From Crambe crambe (lineage: Eukaryota; Porifera; Demospongiae; Poecilosclerida; Crambeidae), in the NCBI GenBank assembly GCA_963924555.1, contig OZ004582.1:3038001-3102000 (forward strand): DNA of 64,000 bases, given 5' to 3'. Every line of letters begins with the position of its first letter. Within the stretch, counting starts at the first letter, position 1. The translations under genes were made by a program, and so were the position numbers. This document shows positions 10,655-21,899 of the stretch, one piece after another. The notes under the pieces were generated by a model, which was not told the origin of the DNA, ran no database searches, and was given only the letters and a program-made list of their open reading frames with translations.

Positions 10655-12700
10655 CAGTGGCGTATTTAGAGGAGGTGCTTGGGGTGCTAAAGCACCCCAA
10701 AAATTTATATTACTGATGACAATTGCATGTTAGTATAATTAGCTAAACCACTATGTACATGCAAGTTTTTTCCAGCTGGCCACTAGTAACAAACATGTCA
10801 CTGCATAATTACTTCAGCAAGGCAAATCCTTCTAGTAGTTCTGCTAGCTATGGGAATCCAACTGATACTGACTCTGAAGCAGGTGAATGTGAGTTTGAAG
10901 TTTTCATCAGTGAGTCTGATGGAGGTGATTTTGGTCCCCCTCCCAATAAGAGTATTCAGTGTGTTAAAGATGTGGCTGACTATATTGGCAAGACATTGAG
11001 TGACAGTGAGAAGTACCAGTTACTCACTAACCATTTTATCCCTGAATCTTCCTATAAACTTTTTGCCGCTGTCGATTGTAGTTCTGATATACCTAGTGAC
11101 CTTGTTAAACGGCCGTTGACTAACTTCGTCAAAGTCTAAGGATATCATTTGACAGCCATAAAGAGAGCAGATGTATTTCTACAAGTTATGAAGGGCAAGC
11201 AGGTAGATATACGTAGCTGTTTAGACAAGAAACGATTACATCAAATCGCCAAAAGTTGAAGTCAATAATTGAAATCATTATATTATGTGGGCGACAAAAT
11301 ATTGTGACAGTGCTACAGTTATTGAAGGAGATACTACCACTAATCATAGATCATGAGATCGTATTCTAGCTGAGCATAATTATGTCTTCTGCAGCTATGT
11401 ATACTTAACCTGGTATTCAAAACCAGATCATTGCAGTACTTGGGGATCACATCCGACAAAAAATTATTGGAAAGGTGAAGAAAACACAGTGGTTCACTGT
11501 TATGGCAGATGAATATGGAACAATTAGGTGTTGTTTTAAGGTATACCAGAATAATTACATAACCTTATAATTGTTCAGGTATGTGGATCCTAGTCCTTTC
11601 AATAATTTTTTTTTCTTTTTGTTCGGAATGTTATTAAGATCATTTTTAAATACAAGGTGTATGTAATATGATGGGTACTGTTGACAGAGTTTCTACATTT
11701 TTTGCCGCACATCCCAAACGCCAGAAAGCACTTGATAAAGCTATTAGTGAAACTCAACCAGAGTCATCAATTAAGAAGCTGAAAGATCTCTGCCGTACAT
11801 CCAACCAGGGATGTAGCTGTTGATGAAATGATTCTGTCACTGATGCCAGAACTCTGCTTCTGGCTATTACCAATACTGACTTCATAAGTGCTGTGGTAAT
11901 TACGAACTACTGTCTCGGGTATTTGAGAGCTTTGACATCTAGTTTACAGGAGGCTGTAGGTGAAATTCTCTGAAAGCTGTTAGGAAGAAAATTGACACAT
12001 TCCATGCTCGCATTAATAAAATATACTAACCACAAGCTACTAATGCCTCATTTTCACAGGTTTCAAAAGGTGGAGCAGTTGTGTGATGCCAGCTTTGCCA
12101 AGGAAGACAAAGGCATCATAGCAACACTCCTGGTGAAAATCTATCTGAATATTATGGAAGGACCATTACTATTCCCCTTGTGGATCACCTTTCGACAAAG
12201 CTGGGCGATCGATTCACACCGCACCATCAATCAGCATTAAAAGGCATGTACTTAATACCTTCTGTACTAGTAGATATGCCAACACAAGATGTCGAACAAA
12301 AAATTGATGAGTTAGCTAAGATGTATGCCAATGATCTGCCTTCAGTAATCAGTGTCGATGCAGAGCTTCATTCATGGTGTGTAAAATGGCAACAGCAGCT
12401 CAAGCAACATGGCAAAGCTTGCTTGCCTACCAATTTGGCACAGTCTTTGTCCCATACTACTGCTATGTTTCCTAACATCTGTGCAATCAAGGTCCACCAT
12501 GACTAATGAGCAGCTTACAAGTTTAGCTCTACTTCACTTACATCGAGACATACCAATTGAGATTTCGGCTGTCATAGATGAATTTCACACCGCCACCCAC
12601 GAAGACTACAGTTAGCCAATATCTTGTCAGACGATTATTAATATTTTGCTTGTCAAATGGGTGTGGTAATGTAAAAGTGGGCGTGGTACTGGTATTATCT
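10655..12700 (+). mobile_element. hAT element with truncated right end
   Basis: The left end CAGTGGCGTATTTAGAGGAG lies at 10655, followed 26 bases in by the hairpin GGGGTGC-TAAA-GCACCCC. The transposase relic follows. Near 12650-12690 the sequence GGTGTGGTAATGTAAAAGTG GGCGTGG matches the inner side of the right end of the MITE at 6545-6585, but the terminal CGCCACTG is absent, so the last bases are lost. Confidence 0.7.
10753..12615 (+). pseudogene. hAT transposase relic (N-terminal part best preserved)
   Basis: MSLHNYFSKANPSSSSASYG starts a 115-residue acidic N-terminal region that ends RPLTNFVKV at 11139. The zinc-finger stretch is shortened. Later pieces read NQIIAVLGDHIRQKIIGKV (about 11415-11475), DRVSTFFAAHPKRQKALDKA (11690-11750), EQLCDASFAKEDKG and LDRFTPHHQ-like fragments, and the C-terminal STMTNEQLTSLALLHLHRDI (about 12495-12555). 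At least five frame changes. Initiation at 10753 or the internal Met before SLHNYF at 10798 are both possible; I prefer 10798. Confidence 0.7.
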
Positions 12701-12889
12701 TGGTTTTGGGACTGGGGAGATACAAGGATTTGAATAACTTCATATCCATACTAACTCTCACTGCACTATTCATGATCAGGCACTGACCTATACTCATTGT
12801 AAAAGTCCTATGTGTTTTTCTCCACAGAAATAGAGCTCAGGATGTGTGTGCATGTGATGTAATCAATAGTTCCTCAATCTGTTAATTAA

Positions 12890-13690
12890 GTTGTGTAAAT
12901 CCCTATTGTGTACAGTATAAACTGCCCTGCCAAAGAGACAGCTTCATTACTCTGGTGTAGAAGCATGGCTCAATCTCAGAATAATTGCTACAATTCCTTC
13001 AACAGACCAAATAGGAAGAACCAGCTTCAGCTCGTTACAGAGTGGATGATTGAGAAAATTCCTTCCATATTGTCTGTGATAACTGCAGGAAAAAGCTAAC
13101 TACAGCTTCCCTTTCACAACCTTCTGATAGTTCTGTCTCTGATTCAGAATCTGATGGAGCATTATCACCTCCTGATGAAGAGCTTCAAGTCGATACTTGT
13201 CAGTCACTAATGATGTGTTTGGATACTATTGGAGAGACACCTCTCACAAAGCGGAAGCTACAATATAAAAAATATTCTAGTGAAAAAGATTACTAGTATG
13301 ATGCAAAAGGCTGTTATAGGTGATGTGCATTCTGATCAGACAAAGGATGATGGTGAAATTATTAAGCAATTGAAAGAAAAGTTCTCTACTGCAGAAAGGA
13401 GTAAATTTTGACCATCTAGCCAAAAAGCTGGTCTATCTGGAGGGTTGTGTCAGATTTTATGGCCCGAAAGGCAAAACAGCTCATCAAGGAGAAGGGTGTT
13501 CTGTCAACTCCTAATCCTATTCCTGGCCATAGCCTTCCTCCATAGAACTTGTCAGTTGTTTCTATGAGAGTGATGAGATAAGTAGGATGATGCCAGGAAG
13601 GAAAGACTACATTTCGGCGAAGACAGCTGAAGGAAGAGTAGGAACAGTGTTCAAAACATACCATTATTGCATTGCACAAGTCATGTGCAA
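12890..13690 (+). pseudogene. relic of an unnamed repeated protein (MARKAKQLIKEKG / MMPGRKDY)
   Basis: Frames in this stretch give SQNNCYNSFNRPNRKNQLQL, then DGEIIKQLKEKFSTAERSK (13355-13411), MARKAKQLIKEKGVLSTPNP (about 13458-13520) and CFYESDEISRMMPGRKDYIS (about 13558-13615). I recognise these blocks as parts of one multicopy protein family of sponges and cnidarians without a settled function. Four or more frame changes. It sits between two hAT elements and is probably transposon cargo. Confidence 0.45.
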
Positions 13691-13732
13691 TCCACCTTTA
13701 CCTGAATGCTACCAATGCTTGCCCTGGCATTG

Positions 13733-15190
13733 CATAGGCGTAGCGCTGGGTCAGGCATTTGCCTGACCAATACTTTTTACGGTCTACAGTTCTAAAAAGC
13801 TGCCAGCTGCGAGTTGAGCGCACATGCGCATATACGCGAAAATGCAAAACCACAACCACGCATGCGCAGCTGCGTATCTGATGAGCATGAGATGGCTAGC
13901 AGTAGTAGCTCTGTTTTCGATAGTCTGGCCCCAATCATCCTGTGAATTTTGCTTTTCCTAAGTGCTCCTTCGGCAGCAAAGGAGAAAAAAGAGCCTTCAA
14001 TACCTCCTGGTTTCAGAAGTGGCCATGGTTGGACTACAATAAGTTAATGATTCAGTTTTGTGTTGTTTCTGTTCTAAGGCAGATGAAAAAAAACTTACTT
14101 CCTAATGGGCTGTATAGCAGTAGCAGCTATAAAGGATACCTTTACCGAGGTTTAATCTGAACATGTCCAGATGCAGGGGCCAATGTTATATCTAGGGTGT
14201 GTAAGGCATGGGGCCAATCCTGGATCATAACCTGGTAAGTTTTGGGCAGACAGATGTATGAATACTAGTGAATTTCATGATCATATCTCTGTTTTAAAGC
14301 TTGTACAGTTGATTCATGTGATAAAGGAAACAGTCTGGGATGGGATATATACACTGCTGGGATCAGGGCTCTGTTGGAGTGAAAATTTCATTGCCAGCTG
14401 GACCTAGGGTTGAAGGAGACAATAATACTCTTCCAGCACCTCCAGATGTGGCCTGAGAAGTTGGATGGCTACTGCCATAGCTTGTACCTACCTGTGGCTA
14501 GCTAGATATTTCAACATACACATCAATATAATTTCTGGGGAATTTCCCTTTTTTCCGCGCACTACGTATGCATGCCCTCCGTAATTCAATATTTAAAAAA
14601 ATAATTAATCTTTGGGCACGTAATTATGTCGGTTTGAGTGGGTGACTTCGACTCGAGCGCTTGCCCACTTCAAAGCCTTCCCTCCTCAAATTAGGTATGG
14701 CACGAAAATACTGTGGAGGTAAAAAAAAAAGAAGTGGATAAAAAAAATTTTTTTTCCTTTGTACGTGCATATAGCGTGTCACATATATATTATTATTATA
14801 TATTTTTATGGATATCACACAGTCAATAAGATCTGATGATGCATTTAAACTGTTTTGGAAAAATGTGGTTGTAAAAGCTGAAAAGTTAAATATTCAAGAA
14901 CCCACACTTCCTAGAAGGTGAAAAGTACCATGTCGGTATGAAGTTGGGAACAGCACACCAAGAAATCCCTTGATCACTACAGATCAGTTTATTTTGAGGC
15001 CTTAGATACTGTGATAGCTCAGATAACTGATCTATTTGAACAGGAAGGTTATAACTCCACTTCAACTGTTCACATCAGGAAGTCTTTTACATGGTGAAAG
15101 GATAAATACTAATGATTTGGATACTAGTAGTTAGATTCAGAAGTAACTGTCCCAGAAATGAATTTTCTGCTCATGCCACCACAAATGGAA
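13733..15190 (+). mobile_element. hAT element relic, split by the ISL2EU insertion
   Basis: The left end CATAGGCGTAGCGCT is followed by the hairpin GGTCAGGC-ATTT-GCCTGACC. Coding remnants: 13935-14160 reads NFAFPKCSFGSKGEKRAFNT and SWFQKWPWLDY (TTF-type start, close to 52855-52960), and 14840-15060 reads AFKLFWKNVVVKAEKLNIQE with LITTDQFILRP and QITDLFEQEGYNST (inner hAT region). The middle is lost, and the sequence is interrupted at 15191 by the ISL2EU element. Confidence 0.6.
14161..14820. other. no gene seen within the hAT relic
   Basis: Between the two coding remnants of the hAT relic nothing recognisable remains. A TTTTTTT-rich and TATTATTAT tract occurs near 14720-14805. Confidence 0.45.
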
Positions 15191-15266
15191 CAATAGCTCA
15201 TTTGCATAACCTTTAAATAGATAATTAGAACTTGCGGTCTGGGGGTGTTGCGCTCTATTTGGAGTA
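15191..15266 (+). repeat. ISL2EU left terminal inverted repeat
   Basis: 76 bases identical to the complement of 18723-18798, by direct reading. It runs up to 8 bases before the transposase start codon, so the promoter must lie inside the repeat. Confidence 0.93.
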
Positions 15267-15273
15267 TCAGAAA

Positions 15274-16655
15274 ATGGTTCATTTCTGTGTCGTTCCTGGC
15301 TGTACTAACAGTTCATCAAAGATGCCCCACCTTTCTTTCCATCAACTGCCACTGAAAGACAAAACTTTGCTGAAGGTATGGATCCACAAAATTGGGAGAA
15401 AGAACCTTCCTTTGAACAGCAATTCAAGGGTTTGCAGTAATCATTTTGTTAACAGTGCCCATAGACTACTTAGGAAGGATGAGTACCCATCAAAGAATCT
15501 CCCAAAGCTAGCTACTCAAATCACTCCAGTAAGGAGAAGACCATCTCCAAAGAGAAGGTTGGAAGTATCCTTTGCAACTAGTCTTGGTCTTAGTGATGAT
15601 GTTGACATGCCCTCACCACCTGTTAGAGATGCTACTACTACTACAGAATTAACTGGTGATCATGTGGAGGGATTAAATCTAAAGGTAACTCAATTGAACC
15701 AGAATGTAGCCAGCTTACAGAAGAATGTTCTTTCTCTTAAGTTTTCTTTGGAAAACATAGGACATGATGACAAAACAATTGCTTTTTATACTGGATTTCC
15801 AAGCTTTGAATCTCTAAAAGCATGCTTTGATTTCCTTGGACCTTCTGTCCATAATTTGATCTATTGGAATGCTAAATGTACACCACCTGATTCTAAAGGC
15901 AGGGGTCGAAATTGGACCCTTCCACCTCTGGAGGAATTCTTTATGGTGTTGGTACGATTGCGCCTTGGCTTGTTTGAGCAAGATTTAGCTCATCGTTTTA
16001 ACCTGTCATGTTCTACGATCTCTAGAATTTTTGCAACCTGGATAAACTTTTTGTACATGAAACTGAAAGATATTCCACTGTGGCCACCCCGGGGAATCAT
16101 TCGTAGTACCATGTCCAAACAGTTTGCAGAACTATACCCTTTCACAAGAGTAATACTGGATGCTACTGAAATATTCATAGAGAAACCTTCTCTCCCCGAT
16201 GTTCAACAAATGACTTTTTCAAGTTATAAGAATAAGAATACATACAAGGCTTTAATTGGGATATCCCCTTGTGGAGCCATTATCTTTATTTCTGACCTTT
16301 ACTCTGGATGCATTTCTGACAAGCAACTAACAAAGCAGAGTGGCATATTGACTTTGTTGGAGAGGGGTGATTCTGTCATGGCTGACAGAGGCTTCGATAT
16401 TCAGGATGACTTGACACTTCTTGGTGTCAAGCTAAACATGCCTCCTTTTTGCGTGGGAAATCTCAGTTGGATGAGGATGAAATGATAGAAACTAGGAGGA
16501 TAGCTTCAGTGCGCATACATGTTGAGAGGGCTATGGAGCGTATTAAAAACTACCATATTTTTGATCGCGTCATACCTGCTTCTTTAACAGACCTAGCAAA
16601 CCAAATGTTTTTTGTATCATCAGCATTGTCAAACTTTTGGCCACCACTGTGTTAA
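15274..16655 (+). pseudogene. ISL2EU transposase: THAP zinc finger + DDE nuclease (one frameshift)
   Basis: Catalyses excision and insertion of the element. From the start at 15274 (MVHFCVVPGCTNSSSK) residues 1-90 form a THAP C2CH DNA-binding domain: C-x4-C near the start, then VCSNHF. A coiled-coil stretch follows (LNLKVTQLNQNVASLQKNV), then the HTH_Tnp_4 helix (LSCSTISRIFATWINFLYMK) and the DDE_Tnp_4 core: VILDATEIFIEKP, SSYKNKNTYKALIGISP, VMADRGFDIQ. In the run of five T at 16446-16450 one T seems missing; the other frame then resumes KSQLDEDEMIETRRIASVRI and VERAMERIKNYHIF, which hold the last acidic block, and stops at 16655. The upstream ATG at 15232 lies in the inverted repeat and is not the likely start. 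A homopolymer sequencing error is possible. Confidence 0.88.
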
Positions 16656-16659
16656 AATA

Positions 16660-18714
16660 TTATAAAAAATATGATGGTTTGTGCATAGGATATACAAGTT
16701 CAGGTAGAATATGTTTGAAGTAATATTCTTTGAGCTGAGGAATACATTTCTGTTCCCATTCTTGATCAGGATAAATTCGCTCAACTAGGATACCTTTAGT
16801 TGTATACACACAAAAATCACACCAACCACAACTATCAGAGCAAACATACAGTTCCAATTGCACTTGATGATAATACTCGTGAGTTCTTTTTAGTCTAGGG
16901 ATTCCATCATCAGAAGTATAGCAGTAGAAAGACGACTCTTGGCAAGCCAATCTAGGTGGTGTGTCTCGTACACTATAGGGACATTTTATCTCCAATAGTC
17001 CGGTGCTGTAGGGTGGATCCACCACTATTCCATCAGGTGAGGCACCAAGCCAAGGTTTGTGGGGATGCACAAAGAAACCACACTGCCTAAGTTTTAGTTC
17101 TGTGTGCCCATTCTCCTGCATGTATTCAACATATTTCTGGAGTGCAATAGGCTCATTGTTTCGACCCCACTTAATAGGTGCCGGTACTATGGTGAATGGT
17201 TTGGTATAGAGAACATTTCTAAGGAGAGCTGGTGTTTTTGAGATTTGTGTCAAAATTTTGCAACATTTTGATCCTGTAATTCTTTTATAGCGTGCTTGAT
17301 ACCAAAGAGAACAATGAGATTGTTGTACTGTCATTTGTTCAAGTTTAGTTCGCTCCTCGGAAGATATACTCAAATCTGTAATAATCTTCTCGCTGAGAAA
17401 CTGCATCTCGTCAGAAGTATAGGGGCAAGTTTGAAATCTCACAGGAACAGGTGGGGAAATGCTAGTCTTGCCAGTACTGCACTCCAGTTTCTTACTATAG
17501 GCTGTGTGATCATGTAGTGCAATTTCAACTTTAGGAACTAGAATTGTCAACAATGCACAGGGTTTTCCAAGTGATAACAAATCTGTCCTTAACTTTTCAA
17601 GAGCAATAGGATCAGTTTGGCGGCAATCAACTGGTCGTGGATCAAAATTGCTTGGAATTCTTGGATTTCGTATTAATTTTCGTGGTGTATCAGCCATAAT
17701 TACCTGCTGATGTCCTCTAATGTCTTCCACAGCAATTGGATCAACCTTTTTGGCACGAGGCTTGTTCCACTCTTGAAGCCTCTGAGTGCAGGTAAGAAAC
17801 TCGGGCATGCTTCCTTTAGCACAGAAATTCTGAACTGCATAGCACAATGCTCCTATATGCTTACAAGTTGCAGTGGGACCTTTACCTCCTGGACATCCAC
17901 ATTCTGCTGTCAGTATGTCATAGTTCTTATCAGTGTTCATAGACATCAATAACTTATACACACGATCTTTTTTCATCTCTGGTAGACATTTTGCTTTTAA
18001 AAATAGTGCTTCCTTGTTTTGGGATGCTTGAATTTCTTGCACATGGCCACAAAGATATAGATTCATAGCAGACTGATTGATTGCCTTAAAATTACTAGAT
18101 TTTAATCCATCAGACACAGTTCTCGTAACAAAGTATGTTACTATTTGGGCATTAGTAAACCTAGGAACACTAGAAGGTGATTTATACATTACTTTTAACT
18201 CTTTCCAAGACTGCTCTTGTCTTATGGAAGTTCGGTCATCAAGCTTATTAGCTTCATTATCAGGCTGATCATCAGTAGACCTTTCATTTCTTCCATCAGC
18301 ATCTGGATCAATGATGGCATTAGCCCAACCATTAGCTATATAAGCTCGAATCCTGTAAGCATAGATAAAATTATTTAGTTTGACCTTACACGTAGCTAGG
18401 TTTAAGTTATAGCTTAGATCATAAAAGGTTTCTGGCCTAGTTTGCTCTAGACCAACAATAGTCTGTGCAAAGTACTTATGGCTAGAATGTAGTGTCATCA
18501 CTACCACTATAGCTTGTGGTGGCATAATAATAGCTAGCTAAAGCGTTTTAGTATTCACCAACATTAAAACTTACCTTGAAACCAAATCAGCCTTTTTGCC
18601 CCTGGTAGAAGCAGCTCTACACTGAAGCCACCTTTTCAATTCAGGAACTTTCAATACACTAGGGTCTTTTCCCTGCAAGGACGCGCCAGGGACATCAACC
18701 TCACTTAAGGCCAT
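16660..18714 (-). CDS. ISL2EU accessory nuclease: SAP + SWIM zinc finger + YqaJ exonuclease
   Basis: Partner protein of ISL2EU elements, of the YqaJ/lambda-exonuclease PD-(D/E)XK fold; its role in transposition is unproven. Two exons: 18575-18714 and 16660-18352, joined by a GT-AG intron (18353-18574) that completes an AGG codon, giving about 610 residues. Exon 1 starts MALSEVDVPGASLQGKD and holds a SAP helix pair (VPELKRWLQCRAAS... KADLVS) that continues across the splice as RIRAYIANGW. The SWIM motif is CGCPGGKGPTATCKHIGALC. The nuclease core shows RITGSKCCKIL, WGRNNEPIALQKYVEY, WLGASPDGIV and LLEIKCPYS, which carry the E, D and ExK catalytic residues. It is intact. The open frame above 18352 to 18525 is intron read-through. 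Confidence 0.9.
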
Positions 18715-18722
18715 TCTCTAAC

Positions 18723-18798
18723 TACTCCAAATAGAGCGCAACACCCCCAGACCGCAAGTTCTAATTATCTATTTAAAGGTTATGCAAATGAGCTATTG
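18723..18798 (-). repeat. ISL2EU right terminal inverted repeat
   Basis: Exact inverse of the left repeat. It ends 9 bases before the start codon of the nuclease gene, so both genes appear to use the same repeated sequence as promoter. Confidence 0.93.
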
Positions 18799-19139
18799 AG
18801 GTCAAACATAAATCCACTACAAGAGAGTACTAATTATGGAATTGAATTATATGAAGCTGCTAGAGCCTTTGTTAGCTGATAGACTGTTCAATATTTATAT
18901 TTTAACTAATCACAATAAATCAATATTGTATTGAGAATGCCACCATTATAGAAATGACCTGGTTGAACAAAATGAGTTGCTGTTTTTAAAAAAAATTGTA
19001 GTGAGAATGCCACCACCATGGTTATTACTGAAATTACTGAAATGAATTGCATAACAATAGTGAAATGATTAACATGATCCAAAACCACTACCAAACTCTA
19101 ATGCTGTCTTAAAAGAAGAGAAGAATGAATCCTTTGACT
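18799..19139. other. no gene seen
   Basis: Flank of the ISL2EU element. TGAGAATGCCACCA repeats at 18932 and 18994 within a short duplicated stretch. GAATTGAATTATATGAAGCT may continue the split hAT relic, but this is weak. Confidence 0.4.
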
Positions 19140-21443
19140 AACCTGTTTGGGTAATACTTGGGTCATATCGCGGTGATAATCAATAGAGATTGAGGTCTTC
19201 AAGCCCATTGGTGGTATCCAGTAATGAATCGAAGAAGAGCTGATAAGGAAACATACTTTCCCAAATCATGCTCACCTACAGGTGGGTTATTGAAAGTTCA
19301 TGACCATATTATCGTTAAATTAGCTAGCTACCCCTACCTCCAATTGTCTTGACAATTTCAAACAACATATCATATGTTGGGCTATGCTCGGGCTCCAGTG
19401 GCCTTTGATTAGAGACAGGAATAATGGTGATGTGAGAGTGAACTCCCCTGCAACCATCAATGGCTTCATTAGGAAGGGGTAATCCATGACAGATGCCACA
19501 CCCAACACCCGCATACCACAAAGGAATGCCTTCAAGTTGGCTTCACGCCTGACAATAGCTTCCTCCAAAATTAGCTGTTGTAGTTATCTTGTTCTTCAAA
19601 TATTGCATACCAAACCTATTATGTACATGTACCTACAATATTCAGACTTACGTCTTCAATAAAGGTGATGACTTCGTGAGTTGAAATATTCAGAGGCATA
19701 AATAATCATAGATAGCAGGACTCAGACATGGTAATCCTGCTCCTTCCTGCAAAACTGAATTGGAGAATATCATCCCTGCAACTTCAAAAAAAAAATTCCA
19801 ACGATACATCTTTTCTCGGTATCCTTCTGTTATCTTCACCTTCAAATAGACGATTATTAACTTCTCGCAATGCATCTTTGAAAAATTCCTTCCTTAATGC
19901 CCCACCATCACATCCCACTTCCCCAGTGCCAACAAAAGACAATACAAGTGGACGTTTAAGCTTTTGGGGTTTAGTAATGCTCGCTTTATAAAAGGCCACT
20001 AAAAATGCTCACTTGAACTACGATCAATTATTCTGACAACTCGTCGAATTGCTTTGACGAGTGATGCAAAAGAAGTTATTTTGTGTCATTAAAAGTCATT
20101 TTCTCAGAGAGAGTATCAGAGTGAGACGGTCCACAATCTGTGGGAGGATAGTCAGTAGAAAAAGGGTGATATGTACACATTAATTTCGTTCATTCTCAAT
20201 CAGCTATTGAGATGTACATATATTAGATTTATCACAACATATTGCATATCATTAGTGTGGGGTTTGCTTCGCTCACCCCAATTAGCTTCATGAGGTCTAA
20301 GGGGTCATATGGACGCACGTAATCATTTGTATTGTGAACTATAAACCACTTGTTAAATCAATAACTGGGAGATCTTCACTCTCAGAAATTAAAATATCAA
20401 TCACTTGATGAATATTATGTAACTGGAACCTGCCTAAATAATTCTTTGAGCTTCTCTAGATCAGATTCACCACTGCATGTCTCCTTTATCCTTTCAGAAT
20501 AATTAAATACTGCAATTATCAAGAGTGTACAAACGGTTTGGAAGGTAACCACAATATATAATTACGTCAAGATTGCTAGCTATAATTAATTTAATGCTAT
20601 CAATGCAGGGGCACCAACTTACCACTAAAAAGTCTTTGGCATCATCGTCATCACTTGTCACTGAACTTGAGCTTGAATGGGAGTTCTATAATGCCCCGGA
20701 ACCCATGAGCACTCTGAGAGTTTCTAAGTCCCATGACTCGCCATGCTCAACATCACTGAGTTTGGCCATTCTTAAGTTTTTACCCTGGGCATATAGGTAT
20801 TGTATGTCCACCATATTACTCCATCCAAGGGTAGCTTTTATTCTTTCCTTGACTTCCTCATCTGAGGCATTGGTATTAATCCAATTGGAGTTCACTTGGT
20901 CATCCTTGGTAGTCCCACAACCTAAGATACCTATGCTGATGAAAATTGGAGTTCATTATGTATATATGCAGCAACATACGTAACTTAGCTGCCTAAATAA
21001 AATTCTTCTAGCTCTTTATTCTGAAGCTGCCCCAAAGATGGCAGCTGAAACCACACCCCTGTACAACCTCTATGAAGTAAACCCTTACGTTTATGCTCGA
21101 GTAGGCTGAAATTTACTGTTGCCCTTGGAGCTCGAGTCAAAATGAAAAAGCTTCCCTATTTTCTCCTTTATTGACACATTCTTGCTAAAGCTTTAGAGGC
21201 TACAGTGGCTGTGCTACACGAAGCTTTATTGTCCGGGCTGCACAACTTTGTGAGGCCTTTCAGAAGGCACCGCTGGCCATAGTTTAGTTTCTCCAAGAAG
21301 GAAGAAGCATCAGGAGTGTCCAAGTCGAGATGGCCTAGGGAAAGCTTGGAGGTGAACCCATTCTCCTTCAATAATCTCACAAGGGCTTCATCACCACCAT
21401 TCTCCATGACCCACACAGCAAATTCAGAGCTACCAGTTGCCAT
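19140..21443 (-). pseudogene. HECT-type (G2E3-like) gene, decayed
   Basis: Reading leftward from 21443: MATGSSEFAVWVMENGGDEA and a small helical, SAM-like domain to 21168; then 20905-20610, WINTNASDEEVKERIKATLG and DIQYLYAQGKNLRMAKL, closing at a GTAAGT donor after DDDDAKDFLV; then 19790-19970, LVLSFVGTGEVGCDGGALRK and EFF; 19380-19568, AIVRREANLKAFLCGMRVLG and CHGLPLPNEAIDG; 19140-19260, RFITG and PPMGLKTSISIDYHRDMTQV followed by a GTTAGT donor. The GEVGxDGGxLRxEFF block is the start of a HECT-like lobe. An in-frame TAG after GSGAL (20683) and at least two frame changes (near 19500 and 19220) break it, and the last exon with the active-site Cys was not found. Family multicopy in sponges and fish; role unknown. 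Confidence 0.6.
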
Positions 21444-21499
21444 CTTGCACCATGTGCTTTTTGGAATTTCATGCGTGCGCTAGCCAGTTGACGTGAGTG

Positions 21500-21507
21500 T
21501 GACGTCA
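21500..21507. promoter_or_regulatory. CRE-like palindrome TGACGTCA
   Basis: A perfect ATF/CREB-type site lies 57 bases upstream of the HECT-type gene's first ATG (minus strand). It is a sequence match only. Confidence 0.35.
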
Positions 21508-21584
21508 TGATGTGGTCGTGTATTAATTTTTAGCCCGGCCCCTTATCGAATAGATGCTGAGTAGTTATACTGCATTATCCATTG

Positions 21585-21885
21585 GAAGAGAACATAGATG
21601 GATTGGTTCCTCACCTGCAGTATCATCGGTAGGTAAGATCTTTTTCTTATCGATAGATTTATTCGATCGATATATGAGACTGTAAGGGATCATCGCTACA
21701 TTTTTTCTGCGATTTTTGCCACATCCTAGATCCTGCTGAGAATGAAGCAGTACTGCATGGAGTGATCGAGAACATCGATCGATTAGTTCCTCGCCTGCAG
21801 TATCATCGGTAGGTAAAGTTTACTTATCGCCAAGATCTTTTCCTTATCGATAGATTTATTAGATCGATATTATGAGATCAACAAT
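21585..21885 (+). repeat. two diverged copies of a ~110-bp direct repeat
   Basis: GAGAACATAGATGGATTGGT at 21587 and GAGAACATCGATCGATTAGT at 21767 start two copies that share CTGCAGTATCATCGGTAGGT and CTTATCGATAGATTTATT. Non-coding. Confidence 0.7.
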
Positions 21886-21899
21886 GTCTGAGGAACGAA

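Larger units (their letters stand above)
15191..18798. mobile_element. ISL2EU-type DNA transposon, near intact
   Basis: A 3608-bp element bounded by perfect 76-bp inverted repeats (15191-15266 and 18723-18798) that start CAATAGCTCATTTGCATAAC. It carries two convergent genes whose stop codons are only 4 bases apart: a THAP-domain DDE transposase (plus) and a SAP-SWIM-YqaJ nuclease (minus). This gene pair defines ISL2EU elements of the PIF-Harbinger-related group. The identical ends and an open nuclease gene suggest a recent arrival. No clear 2-bp target duplication could be read. Confidence 0.92.

Noticed and set aside
15232-15273. Upstream start codon of the THAP transposase.
   Set aside because: It lies inside the terminal inverted repeat, and THAP domains begin directly at MVxxC.
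18356-18525. Extra N-terminal region (MPPQAIVVVMTLH...) of the ISL2EU nuclease.
   Set aside because: It is the intron read through: donor and acceptor at 18574 and 18353 join a SAP domain across the gap in frame.
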